DNA from: HKST-UBA178 sp965223815
GTDB lineage: Bacteria; Pseudomonadota; Gammaproteobacteria; Chromatiales; Chromatiaceae
Assembly: GCA_965223815.1 (NCBI GenBank)
Contig: OZ245019.1
Span: 3,410,001 to 3,474,000 of the forward strand
DNA: 64,000 nt
Direction of reading: 5' to 3'
A model generated the notes under the pieces. That model was not told the origin of the DNA, made no database searches, and worked only from the letters and a program-made list of their open reading frames with translations. Numbering within the stretch: position 1 is the first letter of the stretch; each line of letters begins with the position of its first letter. This document shows, piece by piece, positions 54,004-62,801 of the stretch. Position numbers and translations under genes: made by a program.

Positions 54004-55374
54004 TTACTTTCCGATTGGGGGGAAAGGTACTGAAAATGTTCTTCTTGCCCCCTTCGGAAAAGGGTTGTACTTCTGATGATCAACATCGCAATTACAACCG
54101 AAAATATTGCACGCGCCAATATAGGTGTTGACCAGTTCCACCGCAAACGAAGTCGTCACCCGAAACGCTCTCCCCTTATTCCTGGTTTTCGGATCAGCCC
54201 GCCAAATCCACTGATTTTGTGGCTGAAAAGTATTGTGGGCAATAGGCACTACCGAATTCAGGTCGTTGAGGCATCCGTCGTCCCTACCACTCACTTTAGG
54301 TATGACAAACTCCCAATGGGCATTATTTACCCGATCCACCGACTTATTGTAGATACTTAGATCCGGAATACTGATTGACAGGCTCTTGCTTATACTCATT
54401 CCTCCTGAAACGCTGGCCTGCTTGCCTTTATCGGAGTAGCTGACATTACCGCTGATCGAATATGAGACCGAACTGACGGCGGTTCGCGACCCCGTCGTGG
54501 TGCTCGGGCTGTTCTTTATCATCGAAACCGCAGTGTCATTCGGATAATCCGCAGGCCAGGCGTCCATCTTGTAGTTATCCACATACCATGCGCGCTGGCG
54601 CTTGGCGTTCCTGAAAAAACCGTTGCTCGGACTAAACTGGCCAATCTGGTAAACGTAGTACCAATCACTGCCATCGTTCTCGCTATGGCAGCTGTATGCA
54701 AAACTGGTTATCTGAAAATAGTTGGTGAGCCTCTTTTTCTTAAAATTGAGGACACCTACCGGATACAGCCTCTGATCCTTAAAGGCCTCCGCCAGGGTTG
54801 CCAAATTTTTTTCTTCGTCTGTAACATCCGCCGTCATGGTTAGACTCTTCTTGTGGATGCGATCAATGTGTTTCAGGATTGCAGCGACACGTTCTTTCGA
54901 CCAGGCCTTACTGGGGTACATACGTACCGTGCCTACATCCATGTTGGCGATCTGTTTACTGCCATCTGCATTAATGTGCTCTTTCTCGATGTTGAACGAG
55001 TACACCTCAGGTGGTGCATAGATGGTGACTTGGCGTATACCATCCGATTCTCGCTTTATTCCGAAAAACTCCACACCTATCGAATCGGATTCCGCATCCA
55101 TTTCCAAGCCGATCCCGGTATACAAGGCCGAAATGTCTTCCGAGACTGGATCCAAAATCCCTACCAGCTGGCCTTTTTCGAATGCACTCTTAGCCATATC
55201 CAGCCCCTCTTGTAACACCCCGTCCCGACAGGTACTGAATATCAAAGGTGCCTTTTTTTTCTTGCTAAGCTTAATCTTGCTGCGCACCAGCTTGCCGATA
55301 CCCTTTCTGCCGTCGCCTATGAGGTTTATCGAATAGCGAACCCGTCTGGACTTCTTTCCTCTTTTCTTAGGCAA
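54004..55374 (-). CDS. candidate leukocidin-like pore-forming protein
   Basis: 456 residues with a TTG start; AGGAG lies 7 bases upstream, supporting it. There is no signal peptide; the first 45 residues are very basic. Residues about 290-350 alternate polar and small residues (SSVSYSISGNVSYS, ASVSGGMSISKSLSIS), then IPDLSIYNKS and NNAHWEFVIP, a pattern like the stem and rim of leukocidin/cytolysin beta-barrel toxins. The C-terminus is Trp/Cys-rich. The match is by eye and weak. If true, it forms oligomeric membrane pores. It lies alone between two inverted copies of the small exported protein gene, an odd context. Confidence 0.45.
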   Translation of the reverse strand: MPKKRGKKSRRVRYSINLIGDGRKGIGKLVRSKIKLSKKKKAPLIFSTCRDGVLQEGLDMAKSAFEKGQLVGILDPVSEDISALYTGIGLEMDAESDSIGVEFFGIKRESDGIRQVTIYAPPEVYSFNIEKEHINADGSKQIANMDVGTVRMYPSKAWSKERVAAILKHIDRIHKKSLTMTADVTDEEKNLATLAEAFKDQRLYPVGVLNFKKKRLTNYFQITSFAYSCHSENDGSDWYYVYQIGQFSPSNGFFRNAKRQRAWYVDNYKMDAWPADYPNDTAVSMIKNSPSTTTGSRTAVSSVSYSISGNVSYSDKGKQASVSGGMSISKSLSISIPDLSIYNKSVDRVNNAHWEFVIPKVSGRDDGCLNDLNSVVPIAHNTFQPQNQWIWRADPKTRNKGRAFRVTTSFAVELVNTYIGACNIFGCNCDVDHQKYNPFPKGARRTFSVPFPPIGK

Positions 55375-56003
55375 TTTTCGACTCCTGTAATCTAGATTCT
55401 TCGCTCAAGCTTAGAACAATCGAGAAAATTTACGAGGCCGGACTTACCAGGGTGCTCCTCCCCGCCAATCAAACTGGCATCGCGCATCAACGAGGGTCTC
55501 AAACACACTTGATAAACTGTGATCTCACAGGCATATACCCACCCACTCCACCTCAAAATACCTCGTAAAAAGTACGCTATCTATTAGCCGTGCCTGATCG
55601 AAGTTTCCCTCTAAGGGCGCCTGCATCAACAGGTTTATTGGCGCGAGGAAGAGATCAGCAACCTATCACTATCCACTCCTAATTGATTTGTCTGTTCTGT
55701 AAACGCACTCGCGAAGAGTTCTCGATTTATTGGAATGATCAATTCCGAGCCATGGTGCGTCGGGTCGAGCTGCTATTACCTGCGCCAGCGATTCGGCAAG
55801 ATATTCCAGTTACTCATAATTCAAGAATGAATACAGGTGAAGTCTCTGTTTAAGTTCGGTCGTAGGTAATCAGAGGTGGAAAAAGATACTATGCGGCAAT
55901 TGGTTTGCTTCTAGGTTTGACTCGCCTAACTGCGGAATTTTACCGCAGATGGCCTGGTCAGCCGGTTTATCGTGCGAAGCCTGCAGAGTAGTAGCCAAAA
56001 AGT
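55375..56003. other. intergenic region upstream of the pore-forming-protein candidate
   Basis: About 630 bases with no supported gene. It contains a short CTGCGG / CCGCAG hairpin (55930-55935 and 55943-55948). The promoter of the leftward gene should lie here but no sigma-54-type element was found. Confidence 0.4.
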
Positions 56004-56005
56004 AA

Positions 56006-56033
56006 AGGGCCAGCAGCTCTCGCCACTGACCCT
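56006..56033 (-). terminator. terminator of family copy 3
   Basis: This is the same interrupted stem-loop as after copy 2, on the other strand. Confidence 0.62.
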
Positions 56034-56052
56034 CCCAACAGAACTGCAGCCT

Positions 56053-56334
56053 TTATGAAATCTTGTCGATCAGATCGTCGCTGTTGTCGCGATCGCCACC
56101 GACACGCTCATACGGGCTTACTCGACCATCGGTGCGGACCTCATCCAGATTGGAGAGTACGTCGGTCTCGGTACCGTTCGGACCGGATTCCGGCGTAACA
56201 TAAGGTTCGGCCGGTGTGGCAACAACCCTGGCGCCCCCTGTCAGGACATCGCTGTCGTTATCGAAGCCCGCAAAACTGGCGCTGGAAAACAGAGCGATAG
56301 AAATAATGGCTGCGGTGTAAGTCGTCTTTTTCAT
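56053..56334 (-). CDS. small exported acidic protein, family copy 3
   Basis: 93 residues, identical to copy 2 except for one Ile-to-Val change. Most of the few base differences between the two coding copies are silent, whereas upstream differences are more frequent, which suggests selection on the protein. It has the same signal peptide, ribosome site, sigma-54-type promoter and terminator. Confidence 0.82.
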   Translation of the reverse strand: MKKTTYTAAIISIALFSSASFAGFDNDSDVLTGGARVVATPAEPYVTPESGPNGTETDVLSNLDEVRTDGRVSPYERVGGDRDNSDDLIDKIS

Positions 56335-56382
56335 GGTGTGTCTCCTGTTAAGTTGATTTAATTCGTACTTGAAAGGAGATAG

Positions 56383-56399
56383 TGCAGATGCCGTGCCAA
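56383..56399 (-). promoter_or_regulatory. sigma-54-type promoter, copy in arm B
   Basis: On the minus strand TTGGCACG (56399-56392), N4, CTGCA (56387-56383). The upstream inverted repeat found in arm A is present here with one mismatch (CGATACG / CGCATCG). Confidence 0.75.
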
Positions 56400-57743
56400 C
56401 TTTCCATTATTCCCTTTATATTGTGATTAATCAGAGAGTTATGATCAGAGTCTTTCAGTGGAGAGTATTTTCATGTGAAATGGAAATTAACGATGCGTTG
56501 AAAGCTGCGTATCGATTCATCGACTACATAACGGGGCGTTACACTCACTATTGCCCGAATGGCGTCGGGGGAATCAAACCGTGCGGACGCTATGTCATAC
56601 AGGCACGCAGTTATTTTGGGGAGCCGTGACCTTTACAACCGAAGTTCGCCCCGCTCCTGAGTACAAGAACTCAAGTACCACAGAAGGTTTGGTGCACAAT
56701 CTCGTGGGGTTCGGGCGGGGATCTATAAGGTGCGCTCTCGGGTCGATCCTCCCAAGGCGTAGCGAGCGCTTGTAACAACTCCTCAAACGGATCGAAATCA
56801 CCTCTGAGAGCAGCCTCGATCACCGCCTCGATGCGGTGATTCCTCGGAATGATTGCAGGATTCGCCATGCGCATCCGGGCCGCCCGCTTCGCTGAATCGG
56901 CCAACTCATGATTTAAACGCGCCCGCCAATTGCCGAGCCATTCTACACCGGCGCTACTGTTGCCAAGCTCCACGCGGGCCCCACTTTCCATCCCCTCAGC
57001 AGCGTCGCACAAGGCGCGGAAAGTATTGGTGAAATCAGCACTGTTCTTCGCCATTACTTCAAGCAGCGTATCGATCAACCCGGAGTCATCCGGGTGTTCT
57101 CGCTGCAACCCAAGTTTGTCTCTGAAGCAATCAAGATAAGCGCGCTCAAAGCACTCCGGAAAGGCATCGATTTCGGCCTGTGCTTCTTCAACGGCCCGAT
57201 CCTGATTCTCGTCTATAAGCGGTAACAGAGCCTGCGCCAAACGAGAGAGGTTCCAGTGGGCGATGCGCGGCTGATTCATGAAGGCATATCGGCCACCCTG
57301 GTCTATCGAGCTGTATACCTGAGCCGGATGGTAGGCGTCCATAAAAGCACAGGGACCGTAGTCGATTGTCTCTCCGGCAATGGACATGTTGTCGGTATTC
57401 ATCACGCCATGAATAAAGCCAATGCCAAGCCACTGCGAGATAAGCCGTGCCTGGCGGGATACAACGGCACCGAGCAACGCTCGATAGGGATTTTCATCGT
57501 GTTCTACTTCAGGATAGTGCCGGGCAATAACATAGTCGGCAAGACATCTAATTGCCTCTCCATCCCGACGGGCAAAGAAATACTCGAAGGTCCCAATACG
57601 CACATGGCTTCGCGCAATTCGGGTAAGTACGGCTCCTGGTAACGGGGTCTCCCGGTAGACCGTTTCTCCGGTCGAAACCGCAGCCAGCGCTCGAGTAGTC
57701 GGAACCCCGAGCGCGTGCATACTCTCACTGACGATATACTCCC

Positions 57744-58142
57744 TTAGGGCCTGTTAACACTAATCAGCGTATCGGTAATCAACGCGAAGTTAATAAAGAA
57801 CAAGAAGACAACATCCAACTTATCGAAACGGGAAAAGATTCGGCGAAAACCTTTTAGCCGTCGAAAGAGGCGTTCGACCTCATTGCGCTTTTTGTACAAC
57901 GCTTTGTCATAGTCCCATTTTGTCAGACGGTTGCTCTTGGGAGGCACTACCGGAATCATTTCCAGGTCCAGCACCAACTGTAGTGTCTCGTCGCCTTCGT
58001 AGGCTCGGTCCATGATCACGTGAGTTCCTTCCCAACCTTGATTCTCAAGGGATTTCAATAGTTTTCTGCCTTCCGGCGCATCGCCCGCCTGACCGGGCGA
58101 CAGCGAGAACGTAACCGCGGTCCTTTCATTCGCCGCTACCAT
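57744..58142 (-). CDS. IS5-type transposase, second frame (orfB)
   Basis: 132 residues. It supplies the later part of the catalytic domain: the second acid in HVIMDRAYEGDE and the Glu region YKKRNEVERLFRRLKGFRRIFSRFDKLD (family Y-x2-R-x3-E-x6-K form, here RNEVERLFRRLK). It has no ribosome site of its own and is expected to be made by frameshifting from orfA. Its stop falls at the IS end, touching the selO sequence. Confidence 0.85.
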   Translation of the reverse strand: MVAANERTAVTFSLSPGQAGDAPEGRKLLKSLENQGWEGTHVIMDRAYEGDETLQLVLDLEMIPVVPPKSNRLTKWDYDKALYKKRNEVERLFRRLKGFRRIFSRFDKLDVVFLFFINFALITDTLISVNRP

Positions 58143-58519
58143 ATGAATCTTAGTTGTCCATCCGGCTCGCGATTTACCGATCGCTTGCGGGCCGTTTTTT
58201 TTAACGCGCCCGTACCGTCTGGATGCACTTTCACGGCGGTGCTGTCTACTGAAACATGCTCAACCTGAATGTTGATGATGTCGTTGGCTTGCAGCTCCGA
58301 GAAGACATCATCCAAAACACCTTGCTTGGCCCATCGGTTCATTCGCGTATAAATCGTGTGCCAGTTGCCGAATTTCTTCGGTAACGCCCGCCATTTGCAG
58401 CCTTGTTCCGCTACATACAAAACTGCGTTAAGCACGTGCAGGTTCGATACGGTGACATTACCCCTTTGTTTTGGCAGCAATTCTTTGATGAGTTTGAATT
58501 CTTCGGATGTGATTTTCAT
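58136..58519 (-). CDS. IS5-type transposase, first frame (orfA)
   Basis: 127 residues. The N-terminal DUF4096-like domain (LLPKQRGNVTVSNLHVLNAVLYVAEQGCKWRALPKKFGNWHTIY in two pieces) is followed by the first catalytic Asp in HVSVDSTAVKVHPDGTGALKK. After the A8 run this frame continues for about 20 residues and stops; a -1 shift gives LKKNGPQAIGKSRAGWTTKI and runs into orfB. Confidence 0.88.
   Translation of the reverse strand: MKITSEEFKLIKELLPKQRGNVTVSNLHVLNAVLYVAEQGCKWRALPKKFGNWHTIYTRMNRWAKQGVLDDVFSELQANDIINIQVEHVSVDSTAVKVHPDGTGALKKTARKRSVNREPDGQLRFIW
58195..58202 (-). promoter_or_regulatory. programmed -1 frameshift site (A8 slippery run)
   Basis: Eight A residues on the minus strand at the codons for Lys-Lys in orfA. 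Shifting -1 here reads GPQAIGKSRAGWTT and enters the orfB frame without a stop, as in many IS5-type elements. Confidence 0.75.
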
Positions 58520-59242
58520 CCGATGATTTTATCAAAATTAGTGTTAACAGGCCCTAATACAGGTCCGAGCCATGCCCGCCCATCACCGGCACGAGAGAAA
58601 GGCGTACGCCCGGAGCCCTTGAGCTGAATATCATAACGATTGCCCTGTGAATCCAGAATCTCTCCCAAGAGGATTGCCCGCCCATCACCGAGCTGGGGTA
58701 CAAAGTTTCCGAACTGGTGACCAGCGTAAGCCATGGCCAGAGGTTCCGCACCATCTGGTACGCTATTGCCCGATAATACAGAGAGGCCAGCGGCCGAACT
58801 CAACCACTCCCGGTCTATCCCAAGCTGGAGGGCGAGTAACCGGTTGAGCTTCAACAGGCGGGGTTTGCCCACGGCAACCGGGGGTAATCGAGCATAGAAA
58901 TGGGAAGGCAATCGCGCGTATGTATTATCAAAGACGAAATTCATCCAATTCTCCTCATATCCGCTACTCCACTCATTCGGGCACCTGCTTGCGTGCAACC
59001 ACTCACCAACTAGAGGCTTGTGTAATGATATTCGAGTTCCGCTTTTCTATTTCAATACGATAATTGGGCATCTCCCGATGGGGTAAATACCGTTGCGTGG
59101 GGGGCATATGGTTCCTGCAATCCTATGCAACTGTCGGACTCCCCTGAGCAACGGGTAAGCAGCTCCAATACTCACATCTCCAGGCACTGAGAGAATCTGC
59201 CCAGCCCTTAAAGCCGCTTTCCAGTCTGATATCATCGACCCG

Positions 59243-60136
59243 ATGAAACCGAGCCCAAACCTCATCAACTGGTTGTTATTGCTTTGCCTGATCTTTCTAT
59301 GGGGCACATCGTTTCTGTTCACTGCGCTAACACTCGAAACCATCGACCCACTCTCCATCGTTTTCTTCCGCGTGATTATCGGCGCCGCTGTTCTAACCAT
59401 TTATCTCTTTGCCCGCGGGAAGCGTCTCCCACGATCGCTCAAGAGCTGGCTAATCTTCTTGCTATTTGGATTTGTGGGGAATTTACTGCCGTTTTTTCTG
59501 ATTGCCTGGGGACAAAAGACAATAGACTCGGGACTTGCAGGAATGATTATGGCGATCATGCCGCTGATCACCATGCTATTAGCTCACTATTTTATACCCG
59601 GCGAAGATCTCAATGCTTTCAAAGTCGCTGGCTTTCTATTGGGTATCACCGGGGTTGCCATACTGCTGGGACCGGTAATAAAGGGCACAGTGCTGGAAAC
59701 CCTCAGTGGTATAGCAGTGTTTGTCGCCGCCTGCAGTTATGCAGTTAACACTATACTGGTTCGCCGCTTACCCCGCTTCGACCCGGTAGTGGCTGGTGCC
59801 GGACTGTTGATCGCCGCTAGCTTGGCTTTGTTTGCACCCTGGTGGCTATTGGTCGAGCCCGTCACTGTTGCAGCCAGTGCAACATCCATAACCGCATTAA
59901 TCTGGTTGGGCATAGGGCCAACCGGAATTGCAACTATCATCTTGTTTTTTGTCATCGACCGGGCCGGCCCGACATTCGTGTCGACGATCAATTATCTTGT
60001 ACCTGTGGTTGCATTTTTCTCCGGTGTTACGTTTCTTGACGAACCGCTGAGCTGGGTTAGTTTTTTGGCCTTGGCGATAATCCTATCCGGCATCTCTCTC
60101 ACCCGGATTCGGGCCAACCACAACGCCCGTCCATGA
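59243..60136 (+). CDS. EamA/DMT-family permease
   Basis: 297 residues, ten membrane segments. LIFLWGTSFLFTALTLETIDPLSIVFFRVIIGA at the start and FLDEPLSWVSFLALAIILSGISL at the end are typical half-repeat signatures of EamA proteins. It probably exports a small metabolite. It differs from the DMT permease at 52226-53119. The ribosome site is weak. Single gene, divergent from selO. Confidence 0.9.
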   Translation: MKPSPNLINWLLLLCLIFLWGTSFLFTALTLETIDPLSIVFFRVIIGAAVLTIYLFARGKRLPRSLKSWLIFLLFGFVGNLLPFFLIAWGQKTIDSGLAGMIMAIMPLITMLLAHYFIPGEDLNAFKVAGFLLGITGVAILLGPVIKGTVLETLSGIAVFVAACSYAVNTILVRRLPRFDPVVAGAGLLIAASLALFAPWWLLVEPVTVAASATSITALIWLGIGPTGIATIILFFVIDRAGPTFVSTINYLVPVVAFFSGVTFLDEPLSWVSFLALAIILSGISLTRIRANHNARP

Positions 60137-60677
60137 TTTAAAGATCTGTGGGTTAGAACGGCGCTTCTGGACCGTGCAGCTACAGTAGCCGCTATATTCA
60201 ACAAGTATGGGGTGCGGGGCCGGTTTCATTTACCCACGGGCAATCCCGGTGTTTGACCGCTGCACGGCCATGCACAACAAGATACTCCGGAAGATCCTAA
60301 TACGTCGTCGATTTAATGTGTGATCCTACTTTTTCTGGCGCTTGGATATATCCATACTCTGATAGTGCCCGAGGTTGTTCCGCAATCGGCAATACTCCAG
60401 CTGAGGCTTGGGCGTCCTGGTTGCTTGCCGGAGTTTGATGCTGGACTCCGGCGTAAGTGAAATAAAGTGATTCCAACGACGGCAGAGCGGTGGTTCCGAT
60501 TGGGCTGTTGGTCATTGGTCGATTTGAGAAAATACCCTTATAATCAGCCCGGTGGTAGAGTCTTGTTGCCCCGTTCTTATCGAGGTTCTTCATCGAATTG
60601 GAACCGGTTCGGACAACTCCTCCCCAAGCCAACAGCGGGTGTATCGCCCTACGATTACTACTAGATGTGGAATGAGC
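60137..60677. other. intergenic region, no gene called
   Basis: A leftward frame (60297-60632) overlaps the next gene's upstream region, has no ribosome site, and its composition does not look coding. Nothing else stands out. Confidence 0.4.
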
Positions 60678-60839
60678 ATGAAACCAGAGAAAATGATGAA
60701 GGTATTTATCGCTGCGCTATTTACTGTACTGCTAACCGGCTGCGGAGACACTTGGCAAGGCCTAAAAAAGGACACGGGAGAAAACCTCGAGGCAGCCGGC
60801 GAAGCCGTTGAAAAAGCCGGCAAGAAGATTAAGGAGTAG
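60678..60839 (+). CDS. entericidin-like small lipoprotein
   Basis: 53 residues from ATG 60678 (ATG 60672 and 60693 are alternatives). The signal with lipobox LLTGC (about residues 18-22) is followed by DTWQGLKKDTGENLEAAGEAVEKAGKKIKE (two pieces), the amphipathic helix of EcnA/EcnB proteins. Entericidins are small lipoproteins linked to stationary-phase lysis. Only one copy is seen, so the toxin/antidote pair is incomplete here. Confidence 0.82.
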   Translation: MKPEKMMKVFIAALFTVLLTGCGDTWQGLKKDTGENLEAAGEAVEKAGKKIKE

Positions 60840-61340
60840 GCTTCTGTTTAGTTGTCAAGGGAAAACGCGGCACCTCTCTGTTGGGAATGTTGTCCAGCAG
60901 CTCCGTCACTACAATGCAACGCGGCTTCGAAACCCCGGGAGCGGGAGAAGCATCAGGACCTGAGTAACCGTTTTAGCAGCATTCAAATCGGCGGTGATTC
61001 GCGGTGTGATTTTTCGGATTGTCTGCGAAAAGCCTGTTCAGGCATCGCCATAGCGACAGGCAATCTCCACGATCGCGAATGTCCAGGCTACCAGTCCTAC
61101 CTTATCCAATCGATGCATCAAACCCACAGAGAACCCTTGCCAAATTGCCAGAACAGACGCTCGCCAGCCACACTCGAGCTGAGCTTGTCGGTCGAGTGAC
61201 GTATATAAATTGCTTCCGGTGAATTGGATAGGTTATGCTCCCGACACTCTGATGCTGATCTTTTAGCAGATTGGCCAGACAATCTTGTCAACTCATTTCG
61301 AGATTGTACTGACGCATCTTATCCGGAAAGGCAAACACTA
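60840..61340. other. intergenic region, no gene called
   Basis: Frames here (60852-61199 and overlapping ones) lack ribosome sites and recognisable content. The DUF2092 promoter should lie near 61200-61330 but no clear pair was found. Confidence 0.4.
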
Positions 61341-62141
61341 ATGCGAAAAAATACTCACCCTATTTCGTTGATCCGCAAGTTGGGCCTGGCAATAGGAACC
61401 TGTCTGGGCATCGGATTAGCCTCTGTACCTGCTATTGCCATCAGTCAAATCGACTCCGAGGCTGACAAGATCCTGCGATCTATGTCAACCTATCTCGGAG
61501 GGTTGTCCACTTTCAGCGTGAAGGCAGATATCGATACGGAAGTTGTTAACCTGGAAGGTCAAAAAATACAAATCAGCGGCTCGTCAGAAATCCTCGTCGA
61601 GCGGCCAAACCGGCTCCATGCCAGACGTCAAGGAGCGATTGCGGATGTGGCATTGATCTTCGACGGCTCTACACTAACGATCCACGAGAAAGAGCACAAT
61701 GCCTATTTTCAGACCAAGGCCAAGGGCAATGTCGACGATGTACTCGACTTCGTGCGGGTAGACATTGGATTGGATGCTCCGGCGGCAGATCTGCTTTATG
61801 TAGACTCTTACGCCAGCCTCTCATCAGGCGTGGTCAGCAGTACTTATCTCGGAACCGCATATGTGAACGGGGTGGAATCTCATCACTTGCTGTTTCGTGA
61901 AAATCAGCTCGATTGGCAAATTTGGGTTAAAGCTGGTGATGAGCCTCTACCTATGAAGTACATCATTACGACTAAGTGGCTGACCGGCGCGCCACAGCAT
62001 TCGGTTCGGTTCCGTGATTGGAATACCGAACCGAAAGTCGATCCCGGCCAGTTTGCTTTTTCTGCGCCAAGCGATGCTAGAAAACTCGAGATGATTCCGG
62101 TCGACGAATTGGGTGAGCCTAATCTGGAGGAGCTTAAGTGA
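61341..62141 (+). CDS. DUF2092 exported protein
   Basis: 266 residues from ATG 61341; an earlier in-frame start at 61224 is less likely because the signal segment (about 12-36) then comes late. The DUF2092 pattern is seen: ADKILRSMSTYLGGLSTFSVKADIDTEVV, the RPNRLHARRQG block and the FDGSTLTIHEKEHNAYFQ block, like the LolA/LolB-type lipoprotein fold. Probably periplasmic. The stop overlaps the start of the next gene (TGATG), so they form an operon. Function unknown. Confidence 0.82.
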   Translation: MRKNTHPISLIRKLGLAIGTCLGIGLASVPAIAISQIDSEADKILRSMSTYLGGLSTFSVKADIDTEVVNLEGQKIQISGSSEILVERPNRLHARRQGAIADVALIFDGSTLTIHEKEHNAYFQTKAKGNVDDVLDFVRVDIGLDAPAADLLYVDSYASLSSGVVSSTYLGTAYVNGVESHHLLFRENQLDWQIWVKAGDEPLPMKYIITTKWLTGAPQHSVRFRDWNTEPKVDPGQFAFSAPSDARKLEMIPVDELGEPNLEELK

Positions 62142-62461
62142 TGAAAAATGGCATGAAGATTCGGACACTGATCGTCGCCGCTTGCATGATGGTTACAGGT
62201 GTTGTAATAGATGGCTGGCTCCATAGCGGTGTAATTATCAACGATAGCTTCGCTCGGCTTGGCAGGCCTGCGACACCGGCAAGCGTTGCTGGTGTCGCCC
62301 GTCGCACCACGAGACGCACTATTCGCCGCACCACTGTCTACGCGGCGACATTACCGAGAGGTTGCACGACAGTTGTTATCGAAGGCACCTCTCTGCACCA
62401 GTGCGGCGGCACTTATTATCAAGCATATGGTACCCAGTACGTAGTCGTGAACGTCAACTGA
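62141..62461 (+). CDS. small exported protein downstream of DUF2092
   Basis: 106 residues with ATG 62141 coupled to the DUF2092 stop and GGAGG 10 bases upstream. An N-terminal hydrophobic segment (about 7-27) is followed by an Arg/Thr-rich stretch and a Cys-containing end with TTVVIEGTSLHQCGGTYYQAYGTQYVVVNV (two Cys, possible disulfide). It is often the partner of DUF2092, with no assigned activity. A strong terminator follows. Confidence 0.75.
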   Translation: MKNGMKIRTLIVAACMMVTGVVIDGWLHSGVIINDSFARLGRPATPASVAGVARRTTRRTIRRTTVYAATLPRGCTTVVIEGTSLHQCGGTYYQAYGTQYVVVNVN

Positions 62462-62487
62462 GCTAAAAACCAAAACCTACAACCCAG

Positions 62488-62519
62488 CCCCGCCTCGGTT
62501 AAGCCCGGCGGGGTTTTTT
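62488..62519 (+). terminator. rho-independent terminator
   Basis: A CCCCGCC / GGCGGGG stem (62488-62494 and 62507-62513) is followed by six T. It ends the DUF2092 operon. Confidence 0.88.
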
Positions 62520-62690
62520 ATAGTTTGCCAGCAAAAAGATTTTTCCGGTTTCCGGCATCTCCGGTCCAAACAGCCAACCATTGTTGCCTCTCGGCGTCGG
62601 AGAAACCAACACTGCCAGATTGTCAGCCATAGCCTGGGCTACAATTCTCGGAATCAGGCGGTGATATCTTTTATTATATCATAGCTTTAT

Positions 62691-62798
62691 ATGATAAAGC
62701 TTATAGCGATTATAGAGATTGTTATCGCGCTGGGGCTGAATGGCACCACAGCGCTTTTTGGCCTATGCTGCCAGTTCGAGACCCACGGATGCTTTTAG
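62691..62798 (+). CDS. possible 35-residue hydrophobic leader peptide
   Basis: MIKLIAIIEIVIALGLNGTT is followed by a Cys-rich end (CCQFETHGCF). No ribosome site is visible. It ends 3 bases before the MFS start, so it could couple translation; equally it may be a chance frame. Confidence 0.25.
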   Translation: MIKLIAIIEIVIALGLNGTTALFGLCCQFETHGCF

Positions 62799-62801
62799 CC
62801 G

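Larger units (their letters stand above)
56004..56543 (-). repeat. 540-bp inverted duplication, arm B
   Basis: Arm B is the reverse complement of arm A (53352-53891) with scattered differences. The outer end stops within a TGTAACGCCCC-like sequence, the inner end after the terminator. No transposase or target duplication borders it. Confidence 0.85.
57747..58554 (-). mobile_element. 808-bp IS5-type insertion sequence
   Basis: Perfect 18-bp terminal inverted repeats GGGCCTGTTAACACTAAT bound the element. The target is TA, duplicated at 57745-57746 and 58555-58556; removing the element restores the selO frame. Two overlapping frames encode a DDE transposase, and an A8 slippery run joins them. 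Family features fit IS5-related elements (IS427-like), but I cannot name the exact group. Confidence 0.9.
56671..58944 (-). pseudogene. selO: selO (YdiU, protein adenylyltransferase) interrupted by an IS
   Basis: The N-terminal part (58944-58555; MNFVFDNTYARLPSHFY, YAGHQFGNFVPQLGDGRA, IQLKGSGRTPFSRAGDGRAWLGPVL in three pieces) and the C-terminal part (57744-56671; REYIVSESMHALGVPTTRA ... HQTFCGT) join in frame when the IS and one TA copy are removed, giving 487 residues, the usual SelO length. The C-terminal Cys near the end is the position used by selenocysteine in some members. SelO AMPylates proteins in oxidative stress. GAGGAG precedes ATG 58944. As it stands the gene is inactivated. Confidence 0.9.
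62462..62801. other. intergenic region before the MFS gene
   Basis: Besides the terminator at 62488-62519 there is a TATCATA / TATGATA inverted repeat (62677-62683 and 62690-62696) and a possible 35-codon frame ending 3 bases before the MFS start. Confidence 0.45.

Noticed and set aside
60297..60632. 111-codon leftward frame upstream of the entericidin-like gene.
   Set aside because: It has no ribosome site at any Met, low-complexity composition and no family resemblance.
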